Positions 37,728 through 47,745 of a stretch of DNA of 64,000 nt are shown piece by piece. Under the pieces are notes generated by a model. The model searched no databases. It saw only the letters and a list, made by a program, of their open reading frames with translations, and was not told the DNA's origin. Position numbers and translations under genes: made by a program. The stretch's first letter is position 1; the number at the start of each line of letters is the position of its first letter. Source of the stretch: Roseibium sp. HPY-6 (GTDB lineage Bacteria; Pseudomonadota; Alphaproteobacteria; Rhizobiales; Stappiaceae); the NCBI RefSeq assembly GCF_040530035.1, contig NZ_JBEWCD010000002.1:1488001-1552000 (forward strand), in the 5' to 3' direction.

Positions 37728-40226
37728 ATGCGGCCCGGCGCCAATTGGAAATTGATCCTTAAAACGATCTTTGCGGCGCTTGTGTCACCCGGAGCGCGAA
37801 TGAAGTTCGCGGCGGTCAAAGCGGACGGGCAAATGGATTCCAGCCCGGAACGGGCCTTGCTTCTTGCCTTCGGCCACCCTGTCGTCGATCAGTATCTCGC
37901 ATGCAGGGTACGCGCCGCACAGATCTCCAGCATCGCGCGGTTGACCCCGCTCACTGTGCTCGCCAACATCGTCAACGTTGTCGTTGTCACGCCAGTTCTG
38001 GCACAGGTGTTTCCACTCACTTATGTTTTCGTCTGGGTGGCCCTGGTGATGAGCCTGATGGCGCTCACGACGATTAAGTGGTTCTTGTCAAACCGTTCAC
38101 CGGTTGAACTTGCCTCTCAACGCGCGCTTTCGGCAGCATTGCGCCACGCAACGTTGCTCAGTGCCCTTTGGGCAGTGGTTCCGGTCGCCGCATTCGCAAG
38201 TGGCAACGTCAATGGCATTTGGATCGCCTCCTGTGTCACGACGGGAATGATCTGCGGCGGTGGTTTTGCACTTGCGACGGTCCCCCAGGCTGCATTCAGA
38301 TGGGTTGCGATCCTTTACTGCGCATCCGTTGTCGCGCTGGTAATCGATCAGGGGGTCATGATGTGGCCGCTCCTGTTCCTGCTCACGAGCTACACCTTTG
38401 TCGTGATCGGCAGTACCACTGCAGCGGGCTGGCTGTTTGCATCGCATTTTCTCGCCGAAGCGGAACTTGAAAAGCATGGCGACGTCATTGCGTTGCTTCT
38501 GAACGAGTTTGAAGAAACGTCGAGTGACTGGATCTGGGAAGCCGACAGCAGCGGGAACTTCCGCAATGTTTCGGACCGCTTCTGCCATGCAAGCGGACAC
38601 AGCCGTTCCGAGCTGGAAACCATGCGCATGGTCGATCTGGCTTACACCCTCGAAAATGAGGAAGCACGGACAAGCGTTGCTGACCTGGAAAACAAGGTAG
38701 GGCTTCAAAAATCCTTCCGTGAGCTCGTGATCGGATTGGCGGTCAATGGCGAGGAGCGCTGGTGGTCACTGGCGGCAAGGCCGGTCTACGACGACCATGG
38801 CTCCTTCACCGGCTATCGTGGCGTTGCCTCCGACGTGACCGAGGCTCGCAGGGCCAGCGAACTCGCCTCGCATTTGGCCGAACACGACTCGCTCACCGGT
38901 ATCGGGAATCGCAGCTGGTTCCTGAAACAGGCAGAAACGCTGCTCGAGGAACAGTCCCGATCCGGGCAGAACACACTGACGCTCTTTCTGATCGATCTTG
39001 ATAACTTCAAGGTTGTGAACGACACAAGCGGTCACCCGGCCGGCGATGAACTTCTCAAGCAGGTTGCCGCCAGGTTTACCGACATCAGTGAAGGTAGAAC
39101 GTCTTTGGCCCGCTTCGGTGGAGATGAGTTCGCAGCGCTTGGCCGTTTCGTCAGCGACCAGGCTGCAAGTGCCTTTGCGGAGGAACTGGTCAACGTTACG
39201 CGGAAGCCTTTCCGGATTGGCAGTCGGGATTTTGCCATAGGTGCAACGGTCGGATTCACGAGGCTCCGGGACAATGGTGATACTGTCGATGACCTGATGC
39301 GCAAGGCCGATATCGCGCTCTACAAGGCCAAAGAAAGCGGCCGTGGCCGGGCTCTGGCGTTTGAAAGCGAAATGGAACGCGAGGTGCGCGAGCGCCGCGA
39401 GCTGGAAGCAGATCTTCGCGAGGCCTTCGAATACGGCAAGCTCAGTGTCGAGTTCCAGCCGATCGTCGATGCACGCTCGGGCCTCGTCGTCTCAAGTGAA
39501 GTCCTCGTGCGCTGGTTCCATCCGACGCGCGGCGAGGTAACACCGGACACGTTCCTGCCGATCGCTGAACATGCAGGCCTCATTCTGCCGCTCGGCAACT
39601 GGGTTCTGCGGAAAGCTTGCGCTGCGGCCGCTCAGTGCCCCGACCTCGAGAGCGTCGCGGTCAATCTGTCGCCTGTGCAATTCATGGATCCCAATTTTGT
39701 GAGCCAGATCACTTCCGTTCTGGACGAAACCGGATTCCCGCCGGAAAGGCTTGTTCTGGAAATCACCGAGTCCGTTTTCCTGCGCGACTTCGGATCGGCT
39801 TCGGAGAAACTGCAAAAGCTTCGCAATCTCGGGATCAAGATTTCGCTGGACGACTTTGGAACGGGATATTCGTCGCTCTCCTACTTGCGCAAATACAAGT
39901 TCGACAAGATCAAGATCGACAAGTCGTTTGTGGACGAGATCGGCGAACGCAGCGATGGTCTTGCCATTATTTCGGCGGTTATCGCGCTGGCACACAATCT
40001 TGGTCTGGAAGTCACTGCGGAAGGTGTTGAACGCCAGTTTCAGGTGGATGCCCTGCGCACGCTCGGGTGCGATACCCTGCAGGGGTATTTCTTTGGAAAG
40101 CCGCATGCAAACCCGATGAAGATTACCGAAGTCAAGATCGACGCCTGGAATGAAAGCGACTCTGAAGCATCGCTGAGCGATGGACCAGACAGCGCTCACG
40201 CCTCAAATCTGAGATCCGGCACCTGA
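37728..40226 (+). CDS. Membrane-bound PAS-GGDEF-EAL protein (c-di-GMP turnover)
   Basis: An 832-residue protein from the ATG at 37728, preferred over an upstream GTG because GGAG lies 5 bases before it. About five to six transmembrane helices (about 55-240), a PAS domain (about 265-385), GGDEF with an intact RFGGDEF (about 461-467) and an EAL domain. The EAL signature reads EVL (SSEVLVRW, about 588-595) but the other catalytic segments look intact (LEITESVF, DDFGTGYSSLSYL, KIDKSFV, AEGVERQFQ, QGYFFGKP). It may both make and degrade c-di-GMP. It lies between a NarL-type regulator and, 3 bp beyond its stop, the convergent SSS-kinase. Confidence 0.93.
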   Translation: MRPGANWKLILKTIFAALVSPGARMKFAAVKADGQMDSSPERALLLAFGHPVVDQYLACRVRAAQISSIARLTPLTVLANIVNVVVVTPVLAQVFPLTYVFVWVALVMSLMALTTIKWFLSNRSPVELASQRALSAALRHATLLSALWAVVPVAAFASGNVNGIWIASCVTTGMICGGGFALATVPQAAFRWVAILYCASVVALVIDQGVMMWPLLFLLTSYTFVVIGSTTAAGWLFASHFLAEAELEKHGDVIALLLNEFEETSSDWIWEADSSGNFRNVSDRFCHASGHSRSELETMRMVDLAYTLENEEARTSVADLENKVGLQKSFRELVIGLAVNGEERWWSLAARPVYDDHGSFTGYRGVASDVTEARRASELASHLAEHDSLTGIGNRSWFLKQAETLLEEQSRSGQNTLTLFLIDLDNFKVVNDTSGHPAGDELLKQVAARFTDISEGRTSLARFGGDEFAALGRFVSDQAASAFAEELVNVTRKPFRIGSRDFAIGATVGFTRLRDNGDTVDDLMRKADIALYKAKESGRGRALAFESEMEREVRERRELEADLREAFEYGKLSVEFQPIVDARSGLVVSSEVLVRWFHPTRGEVTPDTFLPIAEHAGLILPLGNWVLRKACAAAAQCPDLESVAVNLSPVQFMDPNFVSQITSVLDETGFPPERLVLEITESVFLRDFGSASEKLQKLRNLGIKISLDDFGTGYSSLSYLRKYKFDKIKIDKSFVDEIGERSDGLAIISAVIALAHNLGLEVTAEGVERQFQVDALRTLGCDTLQGYFFGKPHANPMKITEVKIDAWNESDSEASLSDGPDSAHASNLRSGT

Positions 40227-40229
40227 CAC

Positions 40230-43200
40230 CTATTCGGCCGCCTGTCCTGCGTGACAACGTGCCAGCTGGGCCCGCAAGGCGGCCGGTTTGACCGGCTTGT
40301 TGAAGAAGGCAATGTCCTTCTCGTTGGCCTCTGAGCGAACCGGTCTGCTGCGGTCGGCGGTGATCAGGATGGCTGGAATGTGAGAACCGAATTTCCATCT
40401 CAGCTTCACGATCGCATCGATGCCGGTGCCCGAATCGAGATGGTAGTCGGCGAGAATGACGTCCGGTACCACCCCCGCCTTGTTCAGACGCGCCGCCGCT
40501 TCCTGATCGTCGGAAGCCGTCACCACTGTGCAGTTCCAGCTCGACAGGAGATGGTGCATCCCGCTCAAGATGTCCGGTTCATTGTCGATCGCCACAACGC
40601 ACAGACCGTCCAGATTGCCAAGCGAGGCGGGCGCGTGCTTCGCCGGTGCAATGTCCGGAACGGCCGCAGAGCGCGGCAATTCGACCGAAAAGCAGGATCC
40701 CTTGTCCGCTTCCGATCTGAGCGCGACAGGGTGTTTCAGGACGTGGCTGATACGCTCGACAATTGAAAGCCCCAGTCCGAGACCCTTGGCGACGCGCATG
40801 CCGTCGTCCAGTCTGTGGAACTCGTGGAAGATCGCCTTCTGTTTGCTTTTCGGGATCCCCATGCCCGTATCGTGGATTTCGACGATGACGCGATTGCCGC
40901 GGCGGCGGCACCCGACGAGAACCTTGCCCTCCTGCGTGTATTTCAGGGCATTGGACACAAGGTTCTGAAGCAAGCGTCGAAGCAGCCTGCGGTCGGTTCG
41001 AATGGAAACCGACGTCGGTACGATTCGCAGTTCAAGTCCCTTTTCCTGGGCGACCGGCTGGAAATCAAGCGCCAGCCCTCGAAGTATTTCATCAAGGCGG
41101 AACACAGTGGGTTCAGGTTTCAGGGCGCCGGTGTCGAGCCTTGAAATATCCAGGACGGCACCAAGGATATCTTCAACGGATTCAAGCGCTGATTCCACGT
41201 TGCGGACAAGCTCGCCATCGTCACCGGCCTGAAGCTTGTCAACGAGAACAGACGCGTAAAGGCGTGCGGCGTTGAGCGGCTGCAAGATGTCGTGCCCGGC
41301 CGCAGCAAGAAACCGCGTTTTGCCGATGTTCGCTTCTTCAGCTTCCCTTGTTGCCTCGACAAGTCGTTCGTTGACGTGGGTGAGCTCTTCAGTTCGTTCC
41401 CTGACGCGCCGCTCAAGCGTCTCATTGGCGCGCGCAAGCGCTTCTTCCGCCATGACCCGTTCGGTGATGTCGGTATAGGTCGTCACGATTCCGCCATCGG
41501 GCATCGGGCTGACCCTGACTTCGAAAACCGTGCCGCTGGACTCCAGCCGCTCCTGGAACGTCTCCTGAACCAGCACCAGTTTTTCAATGCGGTCGGCGAC
41601 CATTGATTCAACCGGTCCGGGACCATGTTCGCCGCGTTCAATGTTGTATCGCAGGATCGCGTCGAGCGTTGTTCCAACCTGCCCGTATTCGGCTGGCAGA
41701 CCAAGCAGGTCCCGGAATTGACGGTTCCAGCAGATCAATCGCAGGTCAGGGTCGAAGACGCCGATCCCCTGGCGAACCTGATTGAGCGCCGTCTGCAGAA
41801 GGTCGCGGTTGTACTGGATGGCAATTGACGCATCGTCGAGCAGTTTTACCGCCCCTTTTGTCGATGGGTCATGGCGCTTCAGCATCAAGGTCAAAACGAG
41901 GCGCGAGGACGCCGCACCGATCGCGCTTGCAAGAAGCTGTTCGGAGAAACGGAGCAGATTGGCGTCTGCAAGCGTGTTCGGATCAAGCGGAATGCCGCGC
42001 TCGCTTGCAAACCGGTGAAACGAGCGCTCGGTCCGCTCTTCGCCAAGATAGCGCGCGACCGTGGATTGAAGGTCGCTCGCGGTAACGGACGTTCGCCAGT
42101 AACGCAGGCTGGGCGTCGGTGTGAATTCGGCAGGCACGAACACATTGGCCTGAAGCGTTTCGGCCGGCAGCGGCTTGCGGGCGAAGGAAACGCCGACAAA
42201 GAGGAGGATGTTGACCAGCAGGCTCCACAATGTTCCGTGAATAAACGGATCTATGTCGATGCCGAACAGGGATTGCGGGTTCAGAAAACCGATGCCGAAG
42301 GGACCGGTCTCCAGGAAACCGGCCGATATGAGCCCAGATTGCGCGAATGTCGGTAAGAGCAGCGTGTAGCCCCAAAGAAGAAATCCGCTGCTGAGCCCGG
42401 CGAGCGCGCCAAGGGAAGTGGCCCGCCGCCAGACAAGAGCTCCGATAAAGGCGGGTGCGAATTGTGCAATCGCGGCAAACGACAAGAGCCCGATGGAGAC
42501 AAGCGCTGCCGTGTCACCCGCCGCCTTGTAATAGGCGTAAGCCAGGAGCAGGATGGCAAAGATCGCCAGTCGACGGATCGTCAGCAACTGACGGCTCATG
42601 TCGCGCCCGCTGGCATTGACAAGATCGTCTTCGCTGTGCCGGCGCAGCAAGAGCGGCACGACGATGTCATTCGAAATCATGATCGCAAGCGCAACCGTTG
42701 CCACAATGACCATCGCGGTAGCCGCGGACAGCCCTCCGATAAACACAAACATTGCAAGCCAGTCGTGGCCCGCATCGATTGGCAGCGCCAGGACATAAGT
42801 GTCCGGGTTGATGTCCTGTCCGAACCGCAGCATGCCAGCTGCCGCGATGGGAATGACGAACAGATTGATCAGAACGAGGTACAGCGGAAACAGCCACGTT
42901 GCGCATCTCAGTTCGGCGTCGGAATTGTTTTCCGTCACCGTGACGTGGAACTGGCGCGGCAGCATGAGAACCGCAAAACCTGACAGGATCGACAGGATCA
43001 GCCAGTTGCTCACATTGATCGGCTGCTCAAAGACTTCTGCGACCTCCGGTGCTTCCGAGATGGCGCGCACGAGGTCGAACGGTCCGTCGAACAGCCAGTA
43101 GGTGACCCAGACACCGACGGCCAGAAAGGCAAACAGCTTTACGATTGCTTCGGTCGCAATCGCCAGCATCAGGCCTTCCTGGTGCTCGGTGGCGTCAATA

Positions 43201-43751
43201 TGACGGGTTCCGAAGGCCCAGCTGAAAATGGCCATGCCGAGCGCAATGAGGAGCGTGATGTCGTTGAAGAACGGCGCGAAACTGAAGCCGGGAGAAATCA
43301 GGGGGCCGACCATTGTGGTAACCGAAAAGGAGACGGCCTTCAGCTGGAGCGCGATATAGGGAATGACGCCGATCACGGCAATCAGGGTCGCGAGAGCGGC
43401 CACCGATTGGCTCTTGCCGTATCGCGCACCTATGAAGTCCGCAATCGAGGTAATGCTCTCGGCTTTTGAGATCTGGATTATTCGCCTCAAGAGTGGATAT
43501 CCGAGCGCGAATACCAGAAGCGGCCCGATATAGATGGTCAGAAATTCCGCACCGTTTCTGGTGGCGTTGCCGACCGAGCCGAAGAATGTCCAAGATGTGC
43601 AGTAAACGGACAGCGACAGGGCGTAGATAAAAGGACGGCCACCCGCGCGAGAAGACGAGCGGTTGGACAGGCGATCGCCGTAGCTGGCAATCGCAAACAG
43701 AAGCAGGATATAGGCCGTTGCGACCAGTATCACGAGCCATCCGTGCAGCAT
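40230..43751 (-). CDS. Hybrid histidine kinase with sodium:solute symporter input (SSS-PAS-HisKA-HATPase-REC)
   Basis: An 1173-residue protein. The first about 510 residues form a SLC5-like symporter with about 13 transmembrane helices (SSIADFIGARYGKSQSVAALATLIAVIG near residue 98). A PAS domain (about 660-790), a coiled coil, the HisKA box FLAAAGHDILQPLNAARLYA (His near 819), HATPase (MGIPKSKQ, GLGLGLSIVERISH) and a C-terminal receiver (phospho-Asp near 1101 in VILADYHLDSG) follow. CbrA-, NahK/ErcS-like and MctS-like sensors share this design, reading flux or presence of small acids. Likely to signal to the NarL-type regulator at 36783. Confidence 0.93.
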   Translation of the reverse strand: MLHGWLVILVATAYILLLFAIASYGDRLSNRSSSRAGGRPFIYALSLSVYCTSWTFFGSVGNATRNGAEFLTIYIGPLLVFALGYPLLRRIIQISKAESITSIADFIGARYGKSQSVAALATLIAVIGVIPYIALQLKAVSFSVTTMVGPLISPGFSFAPFFNDITLLIALGMAIFSWAFGTRHIDATEHQEGLMLAIATEAIVKLFAFLAVGVWVTYWLFDGPFDLVRAISEAPEVAEVFEQPINVSNWLILSILSGFAVLMLPRQFHVTVTENNSDAELRCATWLFPLYLVLINLFVIPIAAAGMLRFGQDINPDTYVLALPIDAGHDWLAMFVFIGGLSAATAMVIVATVALAIMISNDIVVPLLLRRHSEDDLVNASGRDMSRQLLTIRRLAIFAILLLAYAYYKAAGDTAALVSIGLLSFAAIAQFAPAFIGALVWRRATSLGALAGLSSGFLLWGYTLLLPTFAQSGLISAGFLETGPFGIGFLNPQSLFGIDIDPFIHGTLWSLLVNILLFVGVSFARKPLPAETLQANVFVPAEFTPTPSLRYWRTSVTASDLQSTVARYLGEERTERSFHRFASERGIPLDPNTLADANLLRFSEQLLASAIGAASSRLVLTLMLKRHDPSTKGAVKLLDDASIAIQYNRDLLQTALNQVRQGIGVFDPDLRLICWNRQFRDLLGLPAEYGQVGTTLDAILRYNIERGEHGPGPVESMVADRIEKLVLVQETFQERLESSGTVFEVRVSPMPDGGIVTTYTDITERVMAEEALARANETLERRVRERTEELTHVNERLVEATREAEEANIGKTRFLAAAGHDILQPLNAARLYASVLVDKLQAGDDGELVRNVESALESVEDILGAVLDISRLDTGALKPEPTVFRLDEILRGLALDFQPVAQEKGLELRIVPTSVSIRTDRRLLRRLLQNLVSNALKYTQEGKVLVGCRRRGNRVIVEIHDTGMGIPKSKQKAIFHEFHRLDDGMRVAKGLGLGLSIVERISHVLKHPVALRSEADKGSCFSVELPRSAAVPDIAPAKHAPASLGNLDGLCVVAIDNEPDILSGMHHLLSSWNCTVVTASDDQEAAARLNKAGVVPDVILADYHLDSGTGIDAIVKLRWKFGSHIPAILITADRSRPVRSEANEKDIAFFNKPVKPAALRAQLARCHAGQAAE

Positions 43752-43930
43752 CTTGCGGCGACCGTCCTCCCGACCGGTTGTTGCAGAAACCCGTTCCGCT
43801 GCTTTTTCCAGATCGGACCATAGCGGAACCGTTCTGTCTATTCACCTTGCGACCAAGGCGAAGAAGACACTTATGACCCGGTTTGCAATAGGTTGGAACC
43901 GATCAACGATGGTGAAGTCTAGTTCACATC

Positions 43931-43942
43931 GTTTCATGAAAC
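43931..43942. promoter_or_regulatory. 12-bp palindrome in the divergent kinase/aminotransferase promoter region
   Basis: GTTTCATGAAAC is a perfect palindrome 54 bp before the aminotransferase start and 180 bp from the kinase start, a plausible operator. Confidence 0.35.
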
Positions 43943-43995
43943 ATTGGATTGCGGACACGCTATGGTGCGGCGACCATGTGTGAGGAGTATACGAT

Positions 43996-45168
43996 TTGTC
44001 CGACCTGATTGCGCGATTGAGTACTGGTGCCCGTAACGCGCCTGAAAGCGGAATAGTCGAAGTTGCCAATGCCGGTCGTCACCACGAAGCTTTGATACCC
44101 TTGTGGGTGGGCGAGGGGGACCTGCCGACACCGTCCTTCATCAACAGGGCCGTCAAGGCGTCGCTCGACCGTGGCGAAACCTTCTACACTTATCAGCGCG
44201 GTATTCCGGAATTGCGCGAGGCATTGGCAGCCTATCACCAGGATCTTTACGGCAGGCCTTTTTCGCCCGAAAGATTTTACGTGACGGGATCAGGCATGCA
44301 GGCGATCCAGCTGACGGTCCAGGCGATCGTTGACCCGGGCAAGGAAGTGATCGTTCCGTCGCCTTCGTGGCCGAACATCGCGGCATCCGTGGAAATTCAC
44401 GGCGCAAAAACCGTTCCGGTTGCAATGCGCGAATCAAACGGCGGCTGGTCTCTCGCCTTGGAAGATATCGAGCGGGCAATCACCTCGGATACGGCCGCTC
44501 TCTTTTTGAACACGCCCAGCAATCCGACCGGATGGGTCGCGTCCGAGGGACTTTTAACAGCGTTTCTGGATCTCGCACGCAAGCATGATTTGTGGATCAT
44601 CGCCGATGAGATCTATACGCTTTACTTCTATGGAAACGGCAGGCGCTCGCCGTCATTTTACGACATTGCCGACGAAGACGACCGCATCATTTTCGTGAAT
44701 TCATTTTCGAAAAACTGGGCCATGACTGGATGGCGGGTCGGTTGGGTCTCCGCACCGCCAGTCATGGGTCAAGTCTTTGAAAATCTGATACAATATTCAA
44801 CATCTGGTGTGCCCGCCTTTTTACAGTGGGGCGCGGTTGCGGCGCTCACAGAGGGGCAGGAGTTTCTCGAAAGCCAGATCGAGCGCGCGCGCAAAGGCAG
44901 GGAGGCCGTGCTTCAAGGCATTCGCAAAATCGGGCGCATTTCGGCCGCGCCGCCGGAGGGCGCGTTCTATCTCTTCTTCAAGCTCGAAGGCATCACGGAC
45001 ATGCGCAGCTTCGCGCTTGATCTTGTTCGTGAAACAGGTGTCGGTCTTGCGCCCGGAACGGCATTCGGTCCCGGCGGGGAGAACTTCGCCCGGCTCTGTT
45101 ATGCACGCAAGCAGGACCACCTGGAAGAAGCAATTCGGCGAATTAATGCTTGGCTTCCAGAGATTTAA
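43996..45168 (+). CDS. Class I/II pyridoxal-phosphate aminotransferase
   Basis: A 390-residue PLP enzyme of fold type I. The PLP lysine lies in NSFSKNWAMTGWRVGW (about residues 236-245) and the C-terminal carboxylate-binding arginine in ENFARLCYA. The segment NTPSNPTGWVAS and IADEIYTLYFY (PLP aspartate) are typical of aspartate/alanine-type aminotransferases, but specificity is not readable. The TTG start is preceded by TGAGGAG at about 43981-43987. The next gene, fixL, starts 75 bp downstream and may be read from the same transcript in part. Confidence 0.93.
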   Translation: MSDLIARLSTGARNAPESGIVEVANAGRHHEALIPLWVGEGDLPTPSFINRAVKASLDRGETFYTYQRGIPELREALAAYHQDLYGRPFSPERFYVTGSGMQAIQLTVQAIVDPGKEVIVPSPSWPNIAASVEIHGAKTVPVAMRESNGGWSLALEDIERAITSDTAALFLNTPSNPTGWVASEGLLTAFLDLARKHDLWIIADEIYTLYFYGNGRRSPSFYDIADEDDRIIFVNSFSKNWAMTGWRVGWVSAPPVMGQVFENLIQYSTSGVPAFLQWGAVAALTEGQEFLESQIERARKGREAVLQGIRKIGRISAAPPEGAFYLFFKLEGITDMRSFALDLVRETGVGLAPGTAFGPGGENFARLCYARKQDHLEEAIRRINAWLPEI

Positions 45169-45242
45169 GACTCTTGACGGGTTGCTGGACTACGTGAAAC
45201 CCCTTAAACCTGAATGGACGTGATTTCCAGTTAGGTGCGGGG

Positions 45243-46406
45243 ATGGCAGACGACAGCATAGCAGATCGAAATGCGGACTCCGCCGCGGTCTCAGAAGCGA
45301 GACTGGTAAGTGTTTTCGATACGGCTGTCGACGGAATAATCGTGATCAACGAACGCGGCCTGGTACTTGCTTACAACAAGGCCTGCGAGCACCTGTTCGG
45401 ATACGAAGCCGCAGATCTTCTCGGGCGTAATGTGAACAGGATCATGCCGGAAACATATGCCCGGTCACATGATCACTATGTTCAGAACTACATCAATACC
45501 GGCCACAGAAAGATCATCGGAATTGGCCGCGAGGTTCAGGCCCAGCACAAGGACGGAACCGTCTTTCCGATCGAGTTGTCGGTCGGCGAGGCGAATACAC
45601 CTGACGGGCGTCAATTCATTGGCATTCTGCGGGACCTGCGGTCACGAAAGCAGATTGAAGACCGGCTGGCGAAAACACAGGCGCAGTTGTTGCACATGAC
45701 GCGTTTGAGTGCGCTTGATGAGATGGGTGCGGCGATCGCACACGAGCTCAATCAGCCGCTGACAGCGGTTCTTCTTTACCTGCAGTCGGTCTCGCGCAAG
45801 GCCAAAACCGACGATTCGATCGATCCGCTCATCCTTTCCGTCATTGAAAAAGCCGTTCGCGAGGCCGAACGGGCCGGTGAGATCATCCAGCGCATGCGCC
45901 AACTTGTGGAAAAGAAAGCGCCTGAAAGACAGACTGTCGACGTCCCCGAGCTTGTACGGTCCTGCCTTGAGATGGCGGAACTCGGAAGCGGCGGACAGCA
46001 AGCTTATTTGTCTGCAAGTGTCCAGGAAGGGCTGCCCTCGCTTCAGGCGGATCCCGTCCAGATCCGTCAGATATTGATCAATCTTCTGCGAAATGCGCGT
46101 GAGGCGGTTGCCGACCAACCGGAGAAAAAAGTTACGTTAAGCGTCCGTCTCAACGAAGACCTGCTGGAATTTAGGGTAACGGACAATGGACCCGGTGTAC
46201 CGGTCGAACTGATTGACGGACTGTTTCGCGCTTTCACCGGTGTAAAGCACAAAGGTGTCGGTCTCGGTCTGGCCATTTCGCGTTCGATAGCCCAAAACCA
46301 CGGCGGCGATCTGAAGTTGGAAACGTCGCCTGAGGGCACTGGCGCATCGTTTTTGTTGACCTTGCCTGTTCATCCAAGGGAAGAACGATCGGATAATGAT
46401 CTTTAA
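45243..46406 (+). CDS. fixL: Oxygen-sensing histidine kinase FixL (haem-PAS)
   Basis: A 387-residue soluble kinase. The PAS domain (about 22-132) keeps the residues of the Bradyrhizobium FixL haem pocket: the proximal His in RSHDHY (His76) and, 20 residues on, the Arg of IIGIGR (Arg96, equivalent to Arg220); the Arg206 equivalent is Asn82. HisKA follows with AHELNQPLTAVLLY (His168) and an HATPase (DNGPGVP, GVGLGLAISRSI). No transmembrane segment is present, unlike Sinorhizobium FixL. It should phosphorylate FixJ (38 bp downstream) when oxygen leaves the haem. Confidence 0.94.
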   Translation: MADDSIADRNADSAAVSEARLVSVFDTAVDGIIVINERGLVLAYNKACEHLFGYEAADLLGRNVNRIMPETYARSHDHYVQNYINTGHRKIIGIGREVQAQHKDGTVFPIELSVGEANTPDGRQFIGILRDLRSRKQIEDRLAKTQAQLLHMTRLSALDEMGAAIAHELNQPLTAVLLYLQSVSRKAKTDDSIDPLILSVIEKAVREAERAGEIIQRMRQLVEKKAPERQTVDVPELVRSCLEMAELGSGGQQAYLSASVQEGLPSLQADPVQIRQILINLLRNAREAVADQPEKKVTLSVRLNEDLLEFRVTDNGPGVPVELIDGLFRAFTGVKHKGVGLGLAISRSIAQNHGGDLKLETSPEGTGASFLLTLPVHPREERSDNDL

Positions 46407-46444
46407 AGCAGACAACGCGAACAACGTATGGGGACTGAAAGATA

Positions 46445-47056
46445 ATGGAAGCTGACGCAGAGGCCGTATATATCGTTGATGATGACCCTGCGGTGCGGGA
46501 CGCGCTGTCCGTTCTGTTCAACATGGAAGGTTATGTCGTCGAGACATTTTCAGACGGGGATACCTTCATCCAGTCCGCAAGCAAGTCAGCGCCCGCATGC
46601 GTCATGCTGGACGTACATATGCCCGGCAGGTCGGGGATCGAAATTCTCAAGGCTCTGAATGCCGAACACTACCCGGCCCCGATCTTCATCATTTCCGGCC
46701 AGGGTGACATTCCCATGGCAGTCGAGGCGATACGCAACGGGGCCCATGACTTCATTGAAAAACCGTTCTCGGCCGAAACAGTGCTGGAAAGGGTGAAGGA
46801 AGCCATCGCTGCAATGAGCACGCGGCAGGAAGCCGACACAAGCCAGACTTTTCAAGGGGCCGATCTGCTCACGCGCCGGGAAATGGAAGTTCTCAAGGAA
46901 ATCACCGACGGTGCGTCGAACAAGGAAGCCGGGCGGACCCTTGGCATCAGTCCAAGGACTGTCGAGGTTCACCGGGCGCGTATCATGGAAAAACTCGGCG
47001 CAAGAAACGCTGCCGATCTTGTGAGGATTGTCCTGGGGCATCCGACGGCGGACTGA
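46445..47056 (+). CDS. fixJ: Response regulator FixJ
   Basis: A 203-residue receiver plus LuxR-type HTH. Acidic residues VDDDP (11-15), phospho-acceptor Asp56 (CVMLDVHMPG) and the lysine of IEKPFS are in place; the HTH lies at about 138-195 (LTRREMEVLKEITDGASNKEAGRTLGISPRTVEVHRARIMEKL), matching FixJ closely. It directly follows fixL. In the family it activates fixK when phosphorylated at low oxygen. A 7-bp hairpin follows the stop (47069-47086). Confidence 0.95.
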   Translation: MEADAEAVYIVDDDPAVRDALSVLFNMEGYVVETFSDGDTFIQSASKSAPACVMLDVHMPGRSGIEILKALNAEHYPAPIFIISGQGDIPMAVEAIRNGAHDFIEKPFSAETVLERVKEAIAAMSTRQEADTSQTFQGADLLTRREMEVLKEITDGASNKEAGRTLGISPRTVEVHRARIMEKLGARNAADLVRIVLGHPTAD

Positions 47057-47068
47057 GGTTCGAGAAAC

Positions 47069-47086
47069 GGCGCAGTTTTCTGCGCC
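47069..47086 (+). promoter_or_regulatory. Short hairpin between fixJ and the receiver gene
   Basis: GGCGCAG (47069-47075), loop TTTT, CTGCGCC (47080-47086): a perfect 7-bp stem 13 bp after the fixJ stop without a following T-run. It may be a weak terminator or processing signal separating fixLJ from the receiver gene. Confidence 0.45.
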
Positions 47087-47195
47087 TGAGACCTGGATCA
47101 AGACAGACGTATTTCTGCGTACATTCGCCGCGGCTTTTGTGGCGTATGCTTCACGGGTATCTGGGCGGTAACGCTGGAACCCGGGATAGTATTGA

Positions 47196-47537
47196 GTGGT
47201 CGTTCATATCATCGAGGATGACGAAGCTGTTGCAGATGCGCTGGCACTGGCGCTCGAACATCTGGATCATTCGACACGGATATACCTGGATGGGGAAACA
47301 TTCATGGAGCAGGCCCATGTGTCTGACGGCCATTGGGTAATTGTTGACCTGGGCTTGCCGGGTATCAGCGGAGCGGACATTGTCAGGGAATTGAAGCGAT
47401 TGGCCATGCCGCCAAACATAATTGCGATTTCCGGCAAATCACGCGTAAAGATCCTTCAGAGCCTCAAGGAACTTCGCGATCTCACGATTTTGCGCAAACC
47501 TCTTTCCATCGACATGCTGACAGCCGCAATGGCCTGA
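47196..47537 (+). CDS. Stand-alone receiver domain protein beside FixLJ
   Basis: A 113-residue single receiver domain with no output domain. The phosphorylation site appears complete: acidic pair in HIIEDDEA (7-9), Asp51 in VIVDLGLPG, Ser79 and Lys101 in LRKPLS. The GTG start has only a weak upstream purine run. Placed 140 bp after fixJ, it could be a phosphate sink or a modulator of FixL, analogous in role to FixT though not in sequence; that is inference. Its helix 4-strand 5 region is shorter than usual. Confidence 0.8.
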   Translation: MVVHIIEDDEAVADALALALEHLDHSTRIYLDGETFMEQAHVSDGHWVIVDLGLPGISGADIVRELKRLAMPPNIIAISGKSRVKILQSLKELRDLTILRKPLSIDMLTAAMA

Positions 47538-47745
47538 ATGTGCGCGCAGCTGCCGGTCACCTTGATCTTGGCAATGTGGTCGCACGCCGCGACACTTGGA
47601 ACCCTTTAGGGATCAGACCGCACACAGCGCTTCATGAACACATGGCAGGAAATTCCCATGATGCCCTTCTGAAAATAAAGGGTTTTTGTCTCTGTTCATC
47701 GGACCTAAGGTACAAGCCAATGCCGGTGGCAGCTACAGGATTGGA

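Noticed and set aside
43892..43905. TTGGA-ACCG-ATCAA as a FixK box before the aminotransferase
   Set aside because: Two mismatches in one half-site.
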